Below, piece after piece: positions 22,381-30,915 of a DNA stretch of 64,000 bases. The notes below the pieces were generated by a model. It searched no databases, was not told where the DNA came from, and was given only the letters and a program-made list of their open reading frames with translations. Position numbers and translations under genes: made by a program. Position 1 is the first letter of the stretch. Each line of letters begins with the position of its first letter. Origin of the DNA: CALKZN01 sp050633785 (GTDB lineage Bacteria; Pseudomonadota; Gammaproteobacteria; Arenicellales; Arenicellaceae); the NCBI GenBank assembly GCA_050633785.1, contig JBOEHE010000049.1:1-64000 (forward strand), read 5' to 3'.

Positions 22381-22854
22381 ATGAAGAAAAAAAAAGCTCC
22401 AGAATCTAGAGAAACTCTGACTTGGCAGTTGGTCAAAGACCTTTATGCACTGACAGATGCTCCGCATAGCTCAGTAATCGAAAACGAGGTACAACGCATT
22501 GACGCTACCACCGTCGTCGTCCGAGCAAATAAAAGCCACCAATCAGCACAGTCCACGACCAAGCTACACCCTGTCTATCGTAACGGTAGTAACGGGCCGT
22601 TGGGAGTGCCAACAGGATCCATTTATGTTCGCTTGAAAAACCAAAAAGAACTTATCGACTACACAGATGAATTCGCCGGTCTAGGGTTTGAAATAGAAAA
22701 ACAATCTATCGCCGGTACGGGTTGGCTTAAACACAAGTCAGCTTCCCTCGAAGCAACTCTACAATCAGCTGAGCATCTCAGCACATTAGAAGGTGTCGCT
22801 CTGGTTGAACCTCAATTCATTACCGCTAGCAGCTCACGAAGGTCCTATGACTAA
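22381..22854 (+). CDS. Stand-alone protease-prodomain-like protein divergent from the subtilisin
   Basis: The protein has 157 residues from the ATG at 22381; an upstream in-frame ATG at 22315 would give a hydrophobic 22-residue extension. The C-terminal 75 residues (SIYVRLKNQKELIDYTDEFAGLGFEIEKQ...LEGVALVEPQFI) have the same beta-alpha-beta layout as the prodomain of the neighbouring S8 protease (FFVRFSDKITKANCKSLLNDFGL...VELCHPELV). It could act in trans as chaperone or inhibitor of that protease. There is no catalytic triad. The homology is judged by eye and is tentative. Confidence 0.55.
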   Translation: MKKKKAPESRETLTWQLVKDLYALTDAPHSSVIENEVQRIDATTVVVRANKSHQSAQSTTKLHPVYRNGSNGPLGVPTGSIYVRLKNQKELIDYTDEFAGLGFEIEKQSIAGTGWLKHKSASLEATLQSAEHLSTLEGVALVEPQFITASSSRRSYD

Positions 22855-22891
22855 TCTCAATTTCATGTTCATCATTCGAATCGAAAACCAT

Positions 22892-23164
22892 TTATTCTTG
22901 GAAACCATCTTCCATCCACTTCAGGTAAAGCTCTAACTGATCTTGCGTCCAGTAATCACCACCCATCGGCATCCGAGGAGTGCAACCATCGGGCTTCAGG
23001 TAACAATACACATGGCGAGCATTAGCGTGATCTTCATAGGAATCACTCCCCGCAGAATCAGCCATATATTCATAGTTATCAAGAAGCACACCTCTACGAG
23101 ACATGCACCGAATATCGCCTCTTTTAAATAAAGGCTTGATATCATTATTGAACGAAACGGTCAT
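22892..23164 (-). CDS. Small cytochrome-like protein lacking a CxxCH motif
   Basis: The protein has 90 residues from the ATG at 23162-23164, fixed by AGGAGG that overlaps the stop of the upstream gene. The segments FNNDIKPLFKRGDIRCM, ANARHVYCYL and RMPMGGDYWTQDQLELYLKWMEDGF follow a family of small proteins resembling planctomycete-type cytochrome C domains (DI.P.F...D..CM and R.P.GG.W...Q......W...G). Cysteines occur but no haem-attachment CxxCH. It has no signal peptide. It probably works with the adjacent haem lipoprotein. Confidence 0.6.
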   Translation of the reverse strand: MTVSFNNDIKPLFKRGDIRCMSRRGVLLDNYEYMADSAGSDSYEDHANARHVYCYLKPDGCTPRMPMGGDYWTQDQLELYLKWMEDGFQE

Positions 23165-23178
23165 AATTTGATTTCCTC

Positions 23179-24687
23179 CTAGCAATTGTTATTTTTAGCG
23201 CACTCGATCTGTGGTCTGAACTCCATCCCAAACGACCATGCGAATTCGGCTGGAAAATTGATTCGGTTCTTTTGCCTTCCATAGTCGGGGTAAACATCTT
23301 CGTATAACTTATTGTAAGTATCCAAAAATCTAGCTTCTTTATTAGTGTGTGGGTTGGTTGTAAACGAGTATTGATGGCAACCAATGCAGTTGGTACGCGC
23401 ATTTCCTTTATGATGTTCTAATATAGGGTTGCTGCACCAAGATGTGACCTCGCCGGGCACCGTGCTCTGCTCTGCCGATTCTTCATATGAGGCTTTCAAT
23501 ACCTTTGCTAAAGAAGGATTTTCTTGCGCATACGCTTTCCAGGGCTCCTGATCACCTTCTACAAATGATGATGTAACACACATTTTATAGTTGCCCCAGA
23601 CTCCGTTGCCGGCCTGTGTAATGCTAGTGGGACGATCTTGACCAAAGTCATTATCAGCATTGGGGTGCCACCAAAGGCTAATCCAGAGCCATTCTCTAGT
23701 GTCTTTTGTGGAAAAGTGTATAGCCGTCAGGCCATAACGTTTACTGTCATTTGTTTCCACAGTGTAAATTTTATTTGTCGCAGGAACAGTCTTATCGAAA
23801 TTGTCTTTGAGCCACGTTCCTTCCCCGTTCGCAGTCATCACACTCTTAACAGTGTTGCCATCGGTGGCATGGTTATTTACCCCGTCATTAGTGATTTCTT
23901 CCCAAGCTGTTTTTACCATTACTGCTGACCTTGGAAACTCTTTTATGCATGGTGAAAACTGATCGTCAGATGGCGGTGCCTGGCCAGCTGGTATATCGAT
24001 TGCACAGGAAGCAATATCGTCTGATTGCGTTAAAACATGCTCAACAAAGGATGGACTGAAAATTGTGAATCCTTGACCGAGCGTTTCTTCAGTGTTTTCA
24101 TTGGAACCTGCCGCAACTGTCTGTCGTAACTTTTGAGTGAAGTTTTTCGCTGTCAGTTGGCGCGCAAAATTCTTGGTTACACTATCGCCCATAACCCTTT
24201 TTGCTATTTCCTCCTTAGAATCATCACACCCGGGATCAGCGTCGCACCCATTAAGTTCGGCGTAAAAGAGCTTTAATTTTGTAAAAACTTCCGAGTCTTC
24301 CTTTTTAAATGCGCCTTCATACCAAGTATGCCAAATTGGCACATCGACCTTTTTACCATCGATTTCCAAAGGAATTGGCTTCAGCATGTCCTCAACAACT
24401 GACCACGCTGTGTCGCGTCGGTATTTTACAGATGTTTTTAACTTTTTAAAAAGCTCTTGTGGGTCTTCATTGATTGGAACGTAATCTTCGCCGCGACCAA
24501 TAAGCAGCCTCCCTTCTGGGGACGCCTCGCCCGCAAGCGGGTCAAGACCTTTAGCAGACAAAATTGCGAATTCGTTACTCGGGGTCTTTTCTATAACATC
24601 CTCAGCAACGTTTTCAGTCCTAGACTGATTACAACCTACTAAGCTAACAGAAATCGCTGTAATTAACATACAAATGAAACTCTTCAT
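23179..24687 (-). CDS. c-type haem lipoprotein of unknown function
   Basis: The protein has 502 residues. A lipoprotein signal peptide ends in the lipobox SLVGC (Cys at about residue 19). One haem-binding motif CIGCH lies near residue 435, followed by QYSFTTNPHTNKEARFLDTY. The N-terminal 400 residues contain W-rich segments (IWHTWYEG, EWLWISLWWHP) and no domain that I recognise. It should be anchored in the envelope facing the periplasm. The gene follows the V8-like protease gene by 24 bp and precedes the small cytochrome-like gene, apparently one operon. Redox haem proteins are not typical cargo of mobilizable islands. Confidence 0.7.
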   Translation of the reverse strand: MKSFICMLITAISVSLVGCNQSRTENVAEDVIEKTPSNEFAILSAKGLDPLAGEASPEGRLLIGRGEDYVPINEDPQELFKKLKTSVKYRRDTAWSVVEDMLKPIPLEIDGKKVDVPIWHTWYEGAFKKEDSEVFTKLKLFYAELNGCDADPGCDDSKEEIAKRVMGDSVTKNFARQLTAKNFTQKLRQTVAAGSNENTEETLGQGFTIFSPSFVEHVLTQSDDIASCAIDIPAGQAPPSDDQFSPCIKEFPRSAVMVKTAWEEITNDGVNNHATDGNTVKSVMTANGEGTWLKDNFDKTVPATNKIYTVETNDSKRYGLTAIHFSTKDTREWLWISLWWHPNADNDFGQDRPTSITQAGNGVWGNYKMCVTSSFVEGDQEPWKAYAQENPSLAKVLKASYEESAEQSTVPGEVTSWCSNPILEHHKGNARTNCIGCHQYSFTTNPHTNKEARFLDTYNKLYEDVYPDYGRQKNRINFPAEFAWSFGMEFRPQIECAKNNNC

Positions 24688-24711
24688 TCTATTTCTCCTT
24701 TTAGTATTTAC

Positions 24712-25572
24712 TTATTGATCTGATGTTTGAACATTACACCAGCGCCTGATAACCGCGTTAAACTTCTCATCCAAACCTGTTCCAGAATTCGCTTCTATTC
24801 CCAAATCAACAGGAGTCTCACGAGCTTCATAGGCATGAATCCCTATAGCCACAGGAGGAGTCTCGTTATCATTCCAAAACCAAATTGGCGAGCCGCTTTG
24901 GCCCTTGCCAGTGTCACAATCGTGGAATATTCGATTATTACGCTTAGCTAATAATTTGCCTTCGTGTTGTAACTGACTTTTGTGCGAATCTGAATAAATA
25001 GGATAACCGGCCACATAAACTTGGGTTTGATTCGCCACCGCACTTGCGGCTTCTCCGTATGCGAACCAACCAAGGTCTTGTGCAAATGGCCGCTTAAGAA
25101 AGATTGCACCAATATCCCAATCTAAATTTTCAGTGTTCTTCCATTGCTCTGGGGATGAAAACGAAGTTGCAATTTCTGCACCATATGGGCTTTTTCTAAG
25201 GTTTCTGCCCGGCGTGACAGTAATAGACTTTGCCCAACCACCCATTTTTTCAAAGCTGTAGACACAATGCCCACAAGTCACCACGAGGTTAGGACTAGCG
25301 AACCACCCCGTTCCGTGGGTAACACCTCTATCTGACTCAATAGTTAAAGAACAAATAAGACGCGAAGGAATTTTTTGAGTGTTGTACACAATGTTTCGAT
25401 TATCTGCCCCCCCGATAATGCTCTTAACTTTCCGCACTGTGGCTCTAACGACCGCAACGCCGCGATCAACGGGGCTGAGGCTTCCCAAATAACCAGCCGA
25501 GTAATTAACTTGATCAGCCGTCGTCATGCTGGGAATGGTGAAATTTCCATTGTTCGATATCAACTTAATCAT
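24712..25572 (-). CDS. Trypsin-like (V8/glutamyl endopeptidase type) serine protease
   Basis: The protein has 286 residues. The catalytic residues are His in NLVVTCGHCV (about 104), Asp in NLDWDIGAIFL (about 148) and Ser in CDTGKGQSGSPIWFW (about 222). GTGWFAS and AYGEAAS..... VYVAGYP are usual for the S1B/V8 group. There is no clear secretion signal; the N-terminal 65 residues may be a propeptide (MTTADQVNYSAGYLGSLSPVDRG). It is the first gene of the minus-strand cargo operon that continues with the haem lipoprotein. Two unrelated serine proteases in one small cluster suggests a proteolytic cascade (inference). Confidence 0.85.
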   Translation of the reverse strand: MIKLISNNGNFTIPSMTTADQVNYSAGYLGSLSPVDRGVAVVRATVRKVKSIIGGADNRNIVYNTQKIPSRLICSLTIESDRGVTHGTGWFASPNLVVTCGHCVYSFEKMGGWAKSITVTPGRNLRKSPYGAEIATSFSSPEQWKNTENLDWDIGAIFLKRPFAQDLGWFAYGEAASAVANQTQVYVAGYPIYSDSHKSQLQHEGKLLAKRNNRIFHDCDTGKGQSGSPIWFWNDNETPPVAIGIHAYEARETPVDLGIEANSGTGLDEKFNAVIRRWCNVQTSDQ

Positions 25573-25847
25573 GTCTATCGTTCCAATAATCTCCTAAGTT
25601 CCTCTTCAGCTTACTTTTATTACAGTACGCTTCAATTTAAAGTCTATTTAAAAACGGAAGTGGGATAAATGCACATTCAAATAATTCCAAAACTAGGTCG
25701 ATAGATTAGTTTTTCTTGTCTAAACGGTGACGTTAATTACTCGACGCCTTGAAAATAATCCTGTTTGATCTATGCAAATAACTAGAATGAGTATACTACG
25801 AACATTTATGAAATTCATCTAAACTGGATTTTATCTAGAAGTCCCCT

Positions 25848-27134
25848 TCAACGTTCTCGCGAAGGGCTATTCTCATGGTTTTTGCCAATTCTTTCTACTC
25901 GGCCAAACACATTACGTTTGCCTTTGTTGATTTTTTTATATTGATCTAAGTCAAAATTAAATATTTTGCTATTGTCTCGCTCATAACTTTTTAACCGTTC
26001 TATGCGCCGCCCAAGTGACTGGCGTTGTTCCAAGTGCGTAAAAACAAGTGTATCTTTTGCCTGCTCGTCACGGCGTTTCGCGGCTTCCATTTCCTGTTGG
26101 TTTTGCTGTTTGATCTTGTGACATTTGCCAGTGACAAAATCCAATAAGCCTTTCAACCCTTTATTGAATCGAGCTTGCCATTGTTGCGTTTCTATTTCCC
26201 AACGTTCTTGCTGCATCATTTTGAGTGTTTCACGTTCACGGCGCTGTGTTTTGACCATCAATCTAAGCTGATTAGTGAGTAAATCTGTACGAGATTGAAT
26301 TACATTTTTTTGTTGATCTTGTAATTCCTGTAGCTGGACTGTCATAACCTTGGCAACGTGTGTACGTGTTTCTTCAACTGAACGCAGCTTGTTCTCATCA
26401 CCTAATCTCGCACGAATATCTTGCGTGTGAACACCAAGCCATTTCTTACCAAGTGAAAAGATTTCGCATTTATGGTCGAGCACAACAAACCCACGCCGAT
26501 CACCTCTGGCGAGTTGGTAACCGCGCTCTTTTAATTCGGCTTCAAAGCTCGTTTTGTGGTGACTAAGCGCCCAGCAGTTTTGTAAATCAGCTTTGATCTG
26601 ACGAGGGACCTTACCGATACGTTTTGCTTGTTGCCATTGCGCTAATGTGAATTTATGAGGATCACGTTTGCGTTTATCTAGCAAACCTTCGGGCATTTTC
26701 CAGCCATGTTGTAAAAATAGTTCGCGGCTGAGTTCTTGCAGCTTAGGCCAGTCTTTATAAATGTTAATGGCTTTCATTTGCCGCGTATCAATACGCGACC
26801 AAACTACATGCGCGTGTCGTCTGCCGTTCTTTTCATGAAACACGACAGCGCGGGCTTGATCTGTAAGCCCCAGTTCTTTTTCAGCCTTGGCAATCGCTTT
26901 TAGAAAATCCTCAGTAGATACATTTTCATTAGCAGGTGGGTTAACGCTTAGAGAGTACAAATATTTTTTAGCGCGCGTGGCTTTACTCGTCAGATGAACT
27001 TCTTTAAGAGCAGATACAAAATCATCTGACATAAAGCCACGAATTTCATGCACCTCAACATGCTCGTTTTCATCCTTCAACAGATGCAGAGCCAAATCAC
27101 GCCCACCGCCTCGTTGATTGCCTTTTAAGATCAA
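25848..27134 (-). CDS. MobA/VirD2-family relaxase
   Basis: The protein has 428 residues. The N-terminal relaxase domain (about 1-200) has ILKGNQRGGGRDLALHLL at the start and the metal-binding motif FHEKNGRRHAHVVWSRID with the three-histidine arrangement near residue 105. The C-terminal 180 residues are a long charged coiled-coil. It nicks oriT and leads the strand during conjugative transfer with a helper system. It is separated by 3 bp from the mobC-like gene and preceded by a candidate oriT. No type IV secretion genes are in the window, so the element is mobilizable rather than self-transmissible as far as seen. Confidence 0.9.
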   Translation of the reverse strand: MILKGNQRGGGRDLALHLLKDENEHVEVHEIRGFMSDDFVSALKEVHLTSKATRAKKYLYSLSVNPPANENVSTEDFLKAIAKAEKELGLTDQARAVVFHEKNGRRHAHVVWSRIDTRQMKAINIYKDWPKLQELSRELFLQHGWKMPEGLLDKRKRDPHKFTLAQWQQAKRIGKVPRQIKADLQNCWALSHHKTSFEAELKERGYQLARGDRRGFVVLDHKCEIFSLGKKWLGVHTQDIRARLGDENKLRSVEETRTHVAKVMTVQLQELQDQQKNVIQSRTDLLTNQLRLMVKTQRRERETLKMMQQERWEIETQQWQARFNKGLKGLLDFVTGKCHKIKQQNQQEMEAAKRRDEQAKDTLVFTHLEQRQSLGRRIERLKSYERDNSKIFNFDLDQYKKINKGKRNVFGRVERIGKNHENSPSRER

Positions 27135-27137
27135 GCC

Positions 27138-27566
27138 TTAATCACCAAGCAAATAATTACGCACTGCGATCATGGCGGCACAGGCTTCTTGAATTTGCTC
27201 TAGCGTTTCATCGTCAAAATCCAGTGTTCCCATGTTGGCATGACGAGCTAGTTGGTTAAGATTTGATGCAATGCGCTGATCACCAAACAGAGCCATAACC
27301 AAAGCGAGGTTTTTATCGCCAATTTTGGGCTGTCGTACTTTAGAGCGTTTTTTTCGCTTTCGGGCTTTTGAGCCAAGCAATTGCTCACGTAAAAACCTGC
27401 CAAGCGGCATTTTACCCGCTATGGTTTCTAACTCTGCGCGTTCATCATCAGTTAACCGTACACAAAAAGGTTTTGTTTCTGGTTTCTTATTGCGCTTCGC
27501 CTTGGATAAAGAAACCGCACTAAAGGATGAAGAAAGTCGTGGTTTTGCCACTTGCCTCGACCTCAT
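27138..27566 (-). CDS. MobC-like relaxosome accessory protein
   Basis: The protein has 142 residues. A basic N-terminus precedes a ribbon-helix-helix-like region (KPFCVRLTDDERAELETIAGKMPLGRFLREQLLG). The C-terminal MobC signature follows: LALVMALFGDQRIASNLNQLARHANMGTLDFDDETLEQIQEACAAMIAVRNYLL. It binds oriT and helps relaxase loading. It is the first gene of a two-gene mob operon. Confidence 0.85.
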   Translation of the reverse strand: MRSRQVAKPRLSSSFSAVSLSKAKRNKKPETKPFCVRLTDDERAELETIAGKMPLGRFLREQLLGSKARKRKKRSKVRQPKIGDKNLALVMALFGDQRIASNLNQLARHANMGTLDFDDETLEQIQEACAAMIAVRNYLLGD

Positions 27567-27675
27567 GGCTCCATCTCCTTAAACTCAGGAAACTCCGTTT
27601 CTAAATACTCATTCCACCGTGCTAATTCATCAAATAATTGGTTCGAGGTTTTTTCCGAAACCTCCACCAACAAAA

Positions 27676-27724
27676 GGCAAAAGAGCATAACCACTTATAA
27701 TTCATAATGGTTATGCTTTTTGCC
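27676..27724. other. Candidate oriT inverted repeat upstream of mobC
   Basis: The arms GGCAAAAGAGCATAACCA (27676-27693) and TGGTTATGCTTTTTGCC (27708-27724) form an almost perfect 17-bp inverted repeat with one bulged base and a 14-base loop, about 110 bp upstream of mobC. MOB-type oriT sites typically carry such a repeat next to nic. The remaining gene-free sequence 27725-28087 shows no further clear signal; it probably contains the promoter of the lipoprotein gene. Confidence 0.55.
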
Positions 27725-28087
27725 ATAATTGGAACAGCTTTCAAAATAATACCATCGCATTGACGAAAACTCTTATCCAAAATATCTGGTTTCATTACCA
27801 ATACCTACAGCCCCAAATGGCATTACTATCAATAGCTGTATAGAAGATTTATGACGCACCAAAATATTTGGCCAGGCATCACTCAATAAAATAAGAAGGT
27901 CTAATGTCTGAAATAGACACAAGTACGTTTTTTTCAATTAAAACAACAAATCCAGTCCACCACCCTGCTCTTTGTTCAAAGAGACTGAGCTAAAAATCGA
28001 TTAATTCAATCAAATAGCAAGATTAGGTATGGAAGATTAAGTTACCGGCGAATTACAATGGTTGATTTAGATTAAGGGAATAAAAGT

Positions 28088-28585
28088 ATGAGTAAAGCTG
28101 TGTTTTTTAAACAAAGCCGATTAGCATTGGCAGGCATATCCATCGTTTTTCTATTGGCTGCCTGCGGTGGTGGCAGCAGTTCAAGTGACAGCTCTGAAAA
28201 TCAAGCTGACACACCAGCTGCTGCAGACTCAGGTAACTCAGCTACAGAAAACCTGAATAAAGCGATAACAGGGGAATGGAAAGCAATACTTTTTGTTCCT
28301 GACCGCAATTCCGGCCCTGACAAACAAGTTCCATTTCAATTTACTGTTTTTAGCAACGGAACTATTCAATTTCGTGGCTCTCCTGTCAGTGGAGGGACAT
28401 GTTCTGGAACGATTGGGAAAGCCTTAAATACAAAGAGTTCTGGAGAGATCCAGTTCAGTGTAGGCGAGGATTGTTTTGGTTCCGATGATTTCATTCCGAC
28501 CTTTAATCCAAACACCGATCAAATAACAGGATTCGTGCATGGTTTTGGCGGCCTGGTTGATACTTTTATAGCAACAAGAGCTTAA
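28088..28585 (+). CDS. Small lipoprotein of unknown function
   Basis: The protein has 165 residues. The signal sequence ends in lipobox LLAACGGG, and a Ser/Asp/Ala-rich linker (residues 25-60) follows. A beta-rich domain (GEWKAILFVPD...FQFTVFSNGTIQFRG...GTIGKAL) has two cysteines (TCSG, DCFG) that could pair. The small lipocalin-like beta pattern is not diagnostic. It lies next to the mob region and may be either island cargo or chromosomal. Confidence 0.7.
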   Translation: MSKAVFFKQSRLALAGISIVFLLAACGGGSSSSDSSENQADTPAAADSGNSATENLNKAITGEWKAILFVPDRNSGPDKQVPFQFTVFSNGTIQFRGSPVSGGTCSGTIGKALNTKSSGEIQFSVGEDCFGSDDFIPTFNPNTDQITGFVHGFGGLVDTFIATRA

Positions 28586-28871
28586 AATTTGACCTTAACA
28601 GTTATCTGATTTTCGTGGACTTTATGTTCGGTGTATCTTTGGGTCTTGCTGAACATTGATTCCAGTTTAAACTGAACATCCATTGTCTGGAATGGGTGTT
28701 CAAGTTGTCTGAAAACTGCCTAAGTATTGTTTTTATCCTGTAACTCTTTTTTGTGAGGTCAGCATCATGGCCATTGCTCTTGTAAAGTAGTTGAGAACCA
28801 AGTGTACAGATCCGTTAGTTTATATCTTCGGAACACATTTTGTAGTAAAGTAATTTACCAATGAAAATCAC

Positions 28872-29249
28872 ATGGACCGCAATCAAATGGCTAACTTAAG
28901 CAACTGCAGGCTGTTCTGTTTTAAAGTATGTTCTTTGTTGATCGTTAACTTACTACTTTCCACTATGGCGTATGCAAAATGTGTACCTTATTTTGCTGAG
29001 TCGCTGAATGGCGATGGTGGCTTTCGATTTATGCATGATGTCAATAACTTTAAAGCTATTTCAAGTGGACAACGTTTTGACGGTGAGATTTGCGATCGAA
29101 ACTCCATTAAGATCGAATTGGCAAAACGAGATCTGGGCACAACAATCAGATTCCACATCAATGGAAAACGCTATGACTTTTCAAGCGGTCAATCAGGGGA
29201 CAAAAGCGCCAACAATTGGTATCGTAAGTATTATGACGTGAAATTATAG
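28872..29249 (+). CDS. Small secreted protein
   Basis: The protein has 125 residues. A signal peptide (CSLLIVNLLLSTMAYA, cleavage near residue 36) is followed by a beta-rich domain with two cysteines (KCVPYF, EICDRNS). The N-terminal extension before the signal is longer than normal; the in-frame ATG at 28887 (MANLSNC...) is a possible start. No family was recognised. Between 28586 and 28871 nothing convincing is seen. Confidence 0.55.
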   Translation: MDRNQMANLSNCRLFCFKVCSLLIVNLLLSTMAYAKCVPYFAESLNGDGGFRFMHDVNNFKAISSGQRFDGEICDRNSIKIELAKRDLGTTIRFHINGKRYDFSSGQSGDKSANNWYRKYYDVKL

Positions 29250-29463
29250 TTATTGAGGAGTTGCTGGAAATGCCGTTCTCAGTCTTGAGAATGCGCATAA
29301 TAGCAACCCTTGAAGTGATTACTGGTGAAGTTGTTACTGAAGGATGTTAGTAACAACTAACGTTTTAAATTATTATACTTTAGAACTATATCTAAGGAAC
29401 CAATGCGGCATTACAATGGTCTCATCAAAGTCAAAACAACAAGTTTGACACCATAGCTTTAAC

Positions 29464-29534
29464 GCCTTGCTGCTAAAACACCCTCACGACTAACCCTCGT
29501 ATCCCCCACACTCCAAAGATTTTAGCAGCAAGGC
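29464..29534 (+). ncRNA. Structured element A (paired with 29866-29937)
   Basis: The outer stem GCCTTGCTGCTAAAA / TTTTAGCAGCAAGGC has 15 perfect pairs (29464-29478, 29520-29534). Inside, a small stem ACGA/TCGT (29486-29489, 29497-29500) closes the loop CTAACCC, flanked by C-rich strands. A second copy with changed but compensating stems lies 402 bp downstream. It is intergenic, with no reading frame. It could be an RNA element or a mobile palindromic repeat; direction is not certain. Confidence 0.6.
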
Positions 29535-29753
29535 TCTTTGGCCTCCCTTTGAGCAATCACACACCAGCCTGTCTTACCAAAACCTCTGAGTATTCAAGTG
29601 GTATGGTTTCCGTGTCATTTATTCCAAAATAGTAGATGACCGCTGTAGCACAGGCTTTGACCCTTTGAACCTTGGATACAAACCCTGATTAACAGCAAAA
29701 CCAGATTCATAATGCGAGAACTGTTCCATTATTTTTATCATAATAAATCGATA

Positions 29754-29821
29754 TGACATGAGGTTTATCCGCTAAATTCGTATCTCATACTTTAGTATGA
29801 TATGAATGACTTCTCATGTCA
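29754..29821. repeat. Nested palindrome between the two structured elements
   Basis: The outer arms TGACATGAG (29754-29762) and CTCATGTCA (29813-29821) enclose an inner hairpin TCATAC-TTTA-GTATGA (29785-29800). There is no T-run, so it is not a typical terminator. It could be an operator or a small insertion remnant. Confidence 0.5.
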
Positions 29822-29865
29822 GCCATAATGACTCTCCGGTAACACCTTATTTTTTAACAAGTTTT

Positions 29866-29941
29866 AAAACCTTGTCGCTAACACCCCTACTACTAACCCT
29901 AGTATCCCCACACTCTTGATTTTGGCGACAAGGTTTTTTTT
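29866..29941 (+). ncRNA. Structured element B (covarying copy of 29464-29534)
   Basis: The outer stem AAAACCTTGTCGCTAA / TTGGCGACAAGGTTTT (29866-29881, 29922-29937, one G-U) encloses a small stem ACTA/TAGT (29889-29892, 29900-29903) closing the same CTAACCC loop. The T-run 29934-29941 would allow it to end transcription from the left. Relative to element A, stem bases change in pairs (ACGA/TCGT to ACTA/TAGT; GCTGC/GCAGC to GTCGC/GCGAC). The rest of 29250-30249 has no gene. Confidence 0.6.
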
Positions 29942-30109
29942 ACCCCAAGAATACCTCCTCGTACTCGATAAAAGTATCTGTAGATTAAGCTATAGGCATG
30001 AATCCTTCGTACCTATTTTTTCTTTTCATAACCGACATATCAATTGATTAAAATTTAATCAATTTGACTACAGCCAATTACCTGCTATGTGTTTTTATTT
30101 TATTCACAA

Positions 30110-30141
30110 AGTTATCCACAAGAAAACTGGATAACTTTTTT
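30110..30141 (+). terminator. Terminator-like hairpin before the DUF4386-like gene
   Basis: AGTTATCC (30110-30117) and GGATAACT (30129-30136) flank an 11-base loop and are followed by TTTTTT. The left arm contains TTATCCACA, a DnaA-box-like 9-mer, probably by chance. Confidence 0.6.
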
Positions 30142-30249
30142 ATACTTAATCGAAAAACACAAGCCAGCAGCTGGGTTCTTGGGGGTTATTGATCGTTAGC
30201 GGCACTATCACGGCTTAAGTTTTCCCCAGACTTATTAGAATGTGATTAA

Positions 30250-30915
30250 TTATGTTGACGCAGTAGCAGATGTTTTATCCTGTAATAAAACAAACCCCAG
30301 GCAAATAAACCAGGGAATCTGCCCCAAACCGAAAATGGCGGTAAAATCTTCTAAAGCAGGAACAATGGTGATAACTCCAGCCACACCCACTACCAGACCG
30401 AGATAACACGCTGTTTTTGGAAATTGTCTTTGTTGCAAAGCAGTCCAACTTATCAGCAATGACCAGACTCCTCCGATAATTTCAGTACCGCCACCAAGTC
30501 CTTCGAATACAATTTGTACAGTCAACCAGACTGAAGATGCTTGAGCTGAATCGTTCTCGAAAAGCTCTATTACTGTGTCCATACCAATGATGTAAATCAT
30601 CCCGGCAGCAATAACGACACCACACCAGATAAACCCCAGAACAGCCGTCGTCAACATTAAGGCTGGCGCCTCAACTTTCATTCTTTCATAGAGTGCTTGC
30701 ACCAGAACAATCAGGCTGAAGCCACCAACAACATAAAGAAACAACATCGTTATATAGGTGACAAGCTCATTCTCTGCTAGAAAAGCAACTTTCTCGACTG
30801 GATCAAGCGGCCCACCTGGATTCAACACCATAAAAAACACGGCAAAACCAACCAGATATGTTGTTGCCATTATCAGGGCAGCAATGCCACCTATTCTCTG
30901 CACACTATTCATCAT
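30250..30915 (-). CDS. DUF4386-like multi-pass membrane protein
   Basis: The protein has 221 residues with about six TM helices. The start IGGIAALIMATTYLVGFAVFF and the segment GGVWSLLISWTALQQRQFPK followed by LGLVVGVAGVITIVP resemble the DUF4386 integral membrane family, whose function is unknown. It is monocistronic between a terminator-like hairpin and the ybaK-like gene. Confidence 0.65.
   Translation of the reverse strand: MMNSVQRIGGIAALIMATTYLVGFAVFFMVLNPGGPLDPVEKVAFLAENELVTYITMLFLYVVGGFSLIVLVQALYERMKVEAPALMLTTAVLGFIWCGVVIAAGMIYIIGMDTVIELFENDSAQASSVWLTVQIVFEGLGGGTEIIGGVWSLLISWTALQQRQFPKTACYLGLVVGVAGVITIVPALEDFTAIFGLGQIPWFICLGFVLLQDKTSATAST

Noticed and set aside
29464..29937. Integron attC sites
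   Set aside because: The stems resemble attC in size but the terminal RYYYAAC/GTTRRRY core sites are missing, no cassette genes lie between, and no integron integrase is present.
30112..30120. DnaA box TTATCCACA as evidence for a replication origin
   Set aside because: It is a single 9-mer inside a terminator-like hairpin with no further boxes, AT-rich unwinding region or dnaA/parAB genes.
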